Shown piece after piece: positions 62,242 through 64,000 of a DNA stretch of 64,000 nucleotides. The DNA lies in contig JAUNVA010000005.1 of the NCBI GenBank assembly GCA_030537895.1, positions 86,781 to 150,780 on the forward strand. Reading direction: 5' to 3'. The translations under genes were made by a program, and so were the position numbers. Under the pieces are notes generated by a model. That model made no database searches and was not told where the DNA came from. It saw only the letters and a list, made by a program, of their open reading frames with translations. The stretch comes from Bowdeniella nasicola (GTDB lineage: Bacteria > Actinomycetota > Actinomycetes > Actinomycetales > Actinomycetaceae). Within the stretch, counting starts at the first letter, position 1. Each line of letters starts with the position of its first letter.

Positions 62242-62294
62242 TAGACCTTTCGTTATCAAAAAGTTACACTCATAGAGGTGTCCACGTGGTGGAC
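62242..62294 (+). promoter_or_regulatory. Arginine deiminase operon promoter with palindrome at the start site
   Basis: TAGACC (62242-62247), a 17-bp spacer and TACACT (62265-62270) form a -35/-10 pair. GTCCAC-GTG-GTGGAC (62280-62294) overlaps the expected transcript start and first bases, where a repressor would act. The core CCACGTGG is a perfect 8-bp palindrome. Confidence 0.45.
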
Positions 62295-62323
62295 CATTTC
62301 CCTCAGACGCCAAAGGAGACGGT

Positions 62324-63820
62324 ATGAGTTCCGGACCCGACGCGCGCCCAGACGGCACCAGCCAAGGGCTCGTCGATACCCCGAATGAAATCCCTGAGAG
62401 TGAGAAGCTCACATTCGCTCCCCTACTCGCGCTCGTTGTGGGCTCGATGGTGGGCGGCGGTATCTTCAACCTCCCACAAAACGTTGCTGAGACGACGGCG
62501 GCAGGCCCCGCCGTTATCGGCTGGATCATCACCGCGATCGGTATGTGCTGCCTCGCGCTGGTGTTCCAGAACCTGGCGAACCGCCGGCCCGACCTGGACG
62601 CCGGTGTCTACTCCTACGCGAAGGCCCTGTTCGGTCAACTGACCGGTTTCTTCTCCGCGTGGGGCTACTGGTTCTCTGCCTGGGTTGGCAACATCGCCTA
62701 CTTCGTCCTACTGTTCGCCACCCTGTCCCTCTGGTTCGGTGGCTTCGGTGATGGCACCACTTGGGCGGCGATCATTGGCGCCTCGGTGCTGCTCTGGCTG
62801 CTCCATGGGCTCGTCCTGGCGGGTGTGCGCCAGGCAGCCATCATCAACACGATCGCGACTATCGCGAAGCTCGTGCCTATCGGCCTGTTCGTGATCCTCG
62901 CGATCTACGGCTTCAAGTACGACCTGTTCGCCACTGACTTCTGGGGCACCGGGGATGCGGACCTTGGGTCGATCCTCGACCAGACGCGCGGCATGATGCT
63001 CGTGACCGTGTGGGTGTTCATTGGTATCGAGGGCGCCTCGATTTACTCGGCTCGTGCGAAGAAGCGCTCCGACGTCGGCAAGGCCACCGTCATCGGCTTC
63101 CTCGCTGTTCTCGCGCTGCTCATGCTCGTGAACCTGCTGTCCTTCGGCGTGATGGAGCGCGCCGCAGTCGCCGGCCTTGATGACCCGTCGATGGCGGGCG
63201 TGTTGGAGCACGTGATCGGACGACCGGGCACGATCATCGTGTCCGTTGGGCTTGTGATCTCCCTGTTTGGTGCGCTCCTGTCCTGGATCATGATCCCGGT
63301 CGAGATCATGCAGGTTGCCGCCGAAGACCAGACGATGCCCAAGGCCTTCGCGAAGCTCAATGCGAACCAGTCGCCCACCACAGCTCTGTGGTTCACGAGT
63401 GCCTGCATGCAGATCATGCTCGTCCTGACGGCGTTCATGGGTGAAGGGGTCTACCTCTCCCTCATCTACCTGTCCTCGTCGCTGATCCTCATTCCCTACC
63501 TGTTCGCCACCATGTACGCCGCCTTCCTTGCGAAGACCGGTTCGGAATACGAGGGCAGCCCTGGTCGACGCAAGCGCGATCTGATTCTTGGTGTTGTCGC
63601 GACGGTGTATGCGATCTGGCTGCTCTACGGCGCGGGCCTGGTCTATCTGCTCCTCGCCACAATGCTCTACGCCCCGGGCCTTATCATTCACGCCTGGGCG
63701 CGCAAGGAGCGTGGCGAACCCGTGTTCGCCGGCACCAAGGAGCTCGTGGTGTCCGTGGTCGTTGTGATCCTCGGCATTCTGGCCCTCGTGCTCCTGATCA
63801 ACGGCACCATCTCGATGTAA
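62324..63820 (+). CDS. arcD: Arginine/ornithine antiporter ArcD
   Basis: 498-residue APC-superfamily antiporter with about 12 helices that exchanges extracellular arginine for ornithine. Motifs: KLTFAPLLALVVGSMVGGGIFNLPQNVAETT (helix 1, substrate site), SYAKALFGQLTGFFSAWGYWFSAWVGNIAY, and VWVFIGIEGASIYSARAKKRSDVGKATVIGF. The first 25 residues are polar. GGAGACGG precedes the ATG. It starts the arginine deiminase operon; arcA follows after a hairpin. Confidence 0.92.
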   Translation: MSSGPDARPDGTSQGLVDTPNEIPESEKLTFAPLLALVVGSMVGGGIFNLPQNVAETTAAGPAVIGWIITAIGMCCLALVFQNLANRRPDLDAGVYSYAKALFGQLTGFFSAWGYWFSAWVGNIAYFVLLFATLSLWFGGFGDGTTWAAIIGASVLLWLLHGLVLAGVRQAAIINTIATIAKLVPIGLFVILAIYGFKYDLFATDFWGTGDADLGSILDQTRGMMLVTVWVFIGIEGASIYSARAKKRSDVGKATVIGFLAVLALLMLVNLLSFGVMERAAVAGLDDPSMAGVLEHVIGRPGTIIVSVGLVISLFGALLSWIMIPVEIMQVAAEDQTMPKAFAKLNANQSPTTALWFTSACMQIMLVLTAFMGEGVYLSLIYLSSSLILIPYLFATMYAAFLAKTGSEYEGSPGRRKRDLILGVVATVYAIWLLYGAGLVYLLLATMLYAPGLIIHAWARKERGEPVFAGTKELVVSVVVVILGILALVLLINGTISM

Positions 63821-63830
63821 CTCATCCCTG

Positions 63831-63870
63831 GCGTGCCCCGGTGCCGCCGTGGCGCCGCACCGGGGCACGC
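63831..63870 (+). terminator. Hairpin between arcD and arcA
   Basis: GCGTGCCCCGGTGC (63831-63844) pairs perfectly with its complement at 63857-63870 around a 12-nt loop and is followed by TTTCC. Probably a partial terminator that changes the arcD:arcA ratio, since arcA has its own ribosome site 50 bp on. Confidence 0.55.
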
Positions 63871-63931
63871 TTTCCTACGACAGACAAAACGACGGGTCGT
63901 GTTCAGACCCACTATCCGAAAGGAGACGACA

Positions 63932-64000
63932 GTGACAAAGGGGTTCCGCGTCGATTCAGAGGTCGGCAAGTTGGATCAGGTGATTTTGCATCGGCCTGGT
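63932..64000 (+). CDS. arcA: Arginine deiminase ArcA (3' truncated by window edge)
   Basis: Only the first 23 codons are visible: a GTG start and the conserved N-terminal text FRVDSEVGKLDQVILHRPG of arginine deiminases, which convert arginine to citrulline and ammonia. AAAGGAGACGAC precedes the GTG. Position directly after arcD confirms the assignment. Confidence 0.88.
   Translation, partial: MTKGFRVDSEVGKLDQVILHRPG

Noticed and set aside
3238..63870. Hairpins as evidence of mobile-element ends or attachment sites
   Set aside because: They sit after stop codons, lack flanking direct repeats and have no transposase or integrase partner.

Overview
The window is about 64 kb of GC-rich chromosome. 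It is densely packed with short intergenic gaps and many 4-bp ATGA/GTGA overlaps. Gene content suggests an actinobacterium, probably of the Actinomycetaceae or a near relative: a class Ib ribonucleotide reductase (nrdH-nrdI-nrdE plus a separate nrdF), an arginine deiminase locus, a TIGR03085/mycothiol-type metal-binding protein, a twin-arginine DyP peroxidase and a ModB-ModC fusion. Many start codons have a TANNNT hexamer exactly 6 nt upstream, as expected for leaderless transcripts in this phylum. The genus is inference. I saw no tRNA, rRNA, CRISPR array, transposase, integrase or phage gene, so this looks like ordinary vertically inherited chromosome with a few accessory loci.

Layout. 0-6.6 kb: 3' part of nrdF, a secreted GH15-like glycosidase, a thioesterase-like protein, a low-molecular-weight tyrosine phosphatase, then on the minus strand a purine-type phosphoribosyltransferase followed by four YbjN-like genes in an A-B-A-B order. 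6.7-16.9 kb: YeiH-type permease, three-subunit transhydrogenase (pntAA-AB-B), molybdate uptake (modA, fused modBC), a small VTT membrane protein, a PfkB-like kinase, a DUF4126 membrane protein and a DsbA-like thioredoxin. 17-23.8 kb: MacB-type ABC transporter behind a palindrome-rich control region, MTA/SAH nucleosidase, iron-sulfur L-serine dehydratase and a lipoprotein.

23.8-27.1 kb: a 440-bp control region with six DnaA-box-like 9-mers, an AT-rich palindrome and two NrdR-like boxes 32 bp apart, followed by nrdHIE. 27-42.9 kb: MscS channel, GHMP-kinase/nucleotidyltransferase pair, S9 peptidase, a divergent locus of M20 amidohydrolase + MHS-type transporter against a dimethylarginine dimethylaminohydrolase, patatin phospholipase, PutP-type symporter, luciferase-like monooxygenase, 3-methyladenine glycosylase and a DHA2 drug exporter. 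43-50.2 kb: TetR regulator with a palindromic operator, a rare-looking fusion of four-carbon acid sugar kinase with a 3-hydroxyisobutyrate-type dehydrogenase, aldose epimerase, GNAT, SDR, TIGR03085 protein and a small unknown.

50.3-64 kb: DyP peroxidase/PCuAC/CopC copper cluster, paired fluoride channels, two large membrane proteins (one with a degenerate kinase-like segment), CopZ, a probable YezG-type immunity-like protein, DedA, purB, and the start of an arginine deiminase operon (arcD, then arcA running off the end).

Themes that tie genes together: dNTP synthesis with layered regulation (nrd); extracytoplasmic copper handling (DyP, PCuAC, CopC, CopZ nearby); arginine and methylarginine use (DDAH, ArcD, ArcA); and sugar-acid or unusual-sugar metabolism (kinase-dehydrogenase fusion, GHMP kinase plus nucleotidyltransferase).
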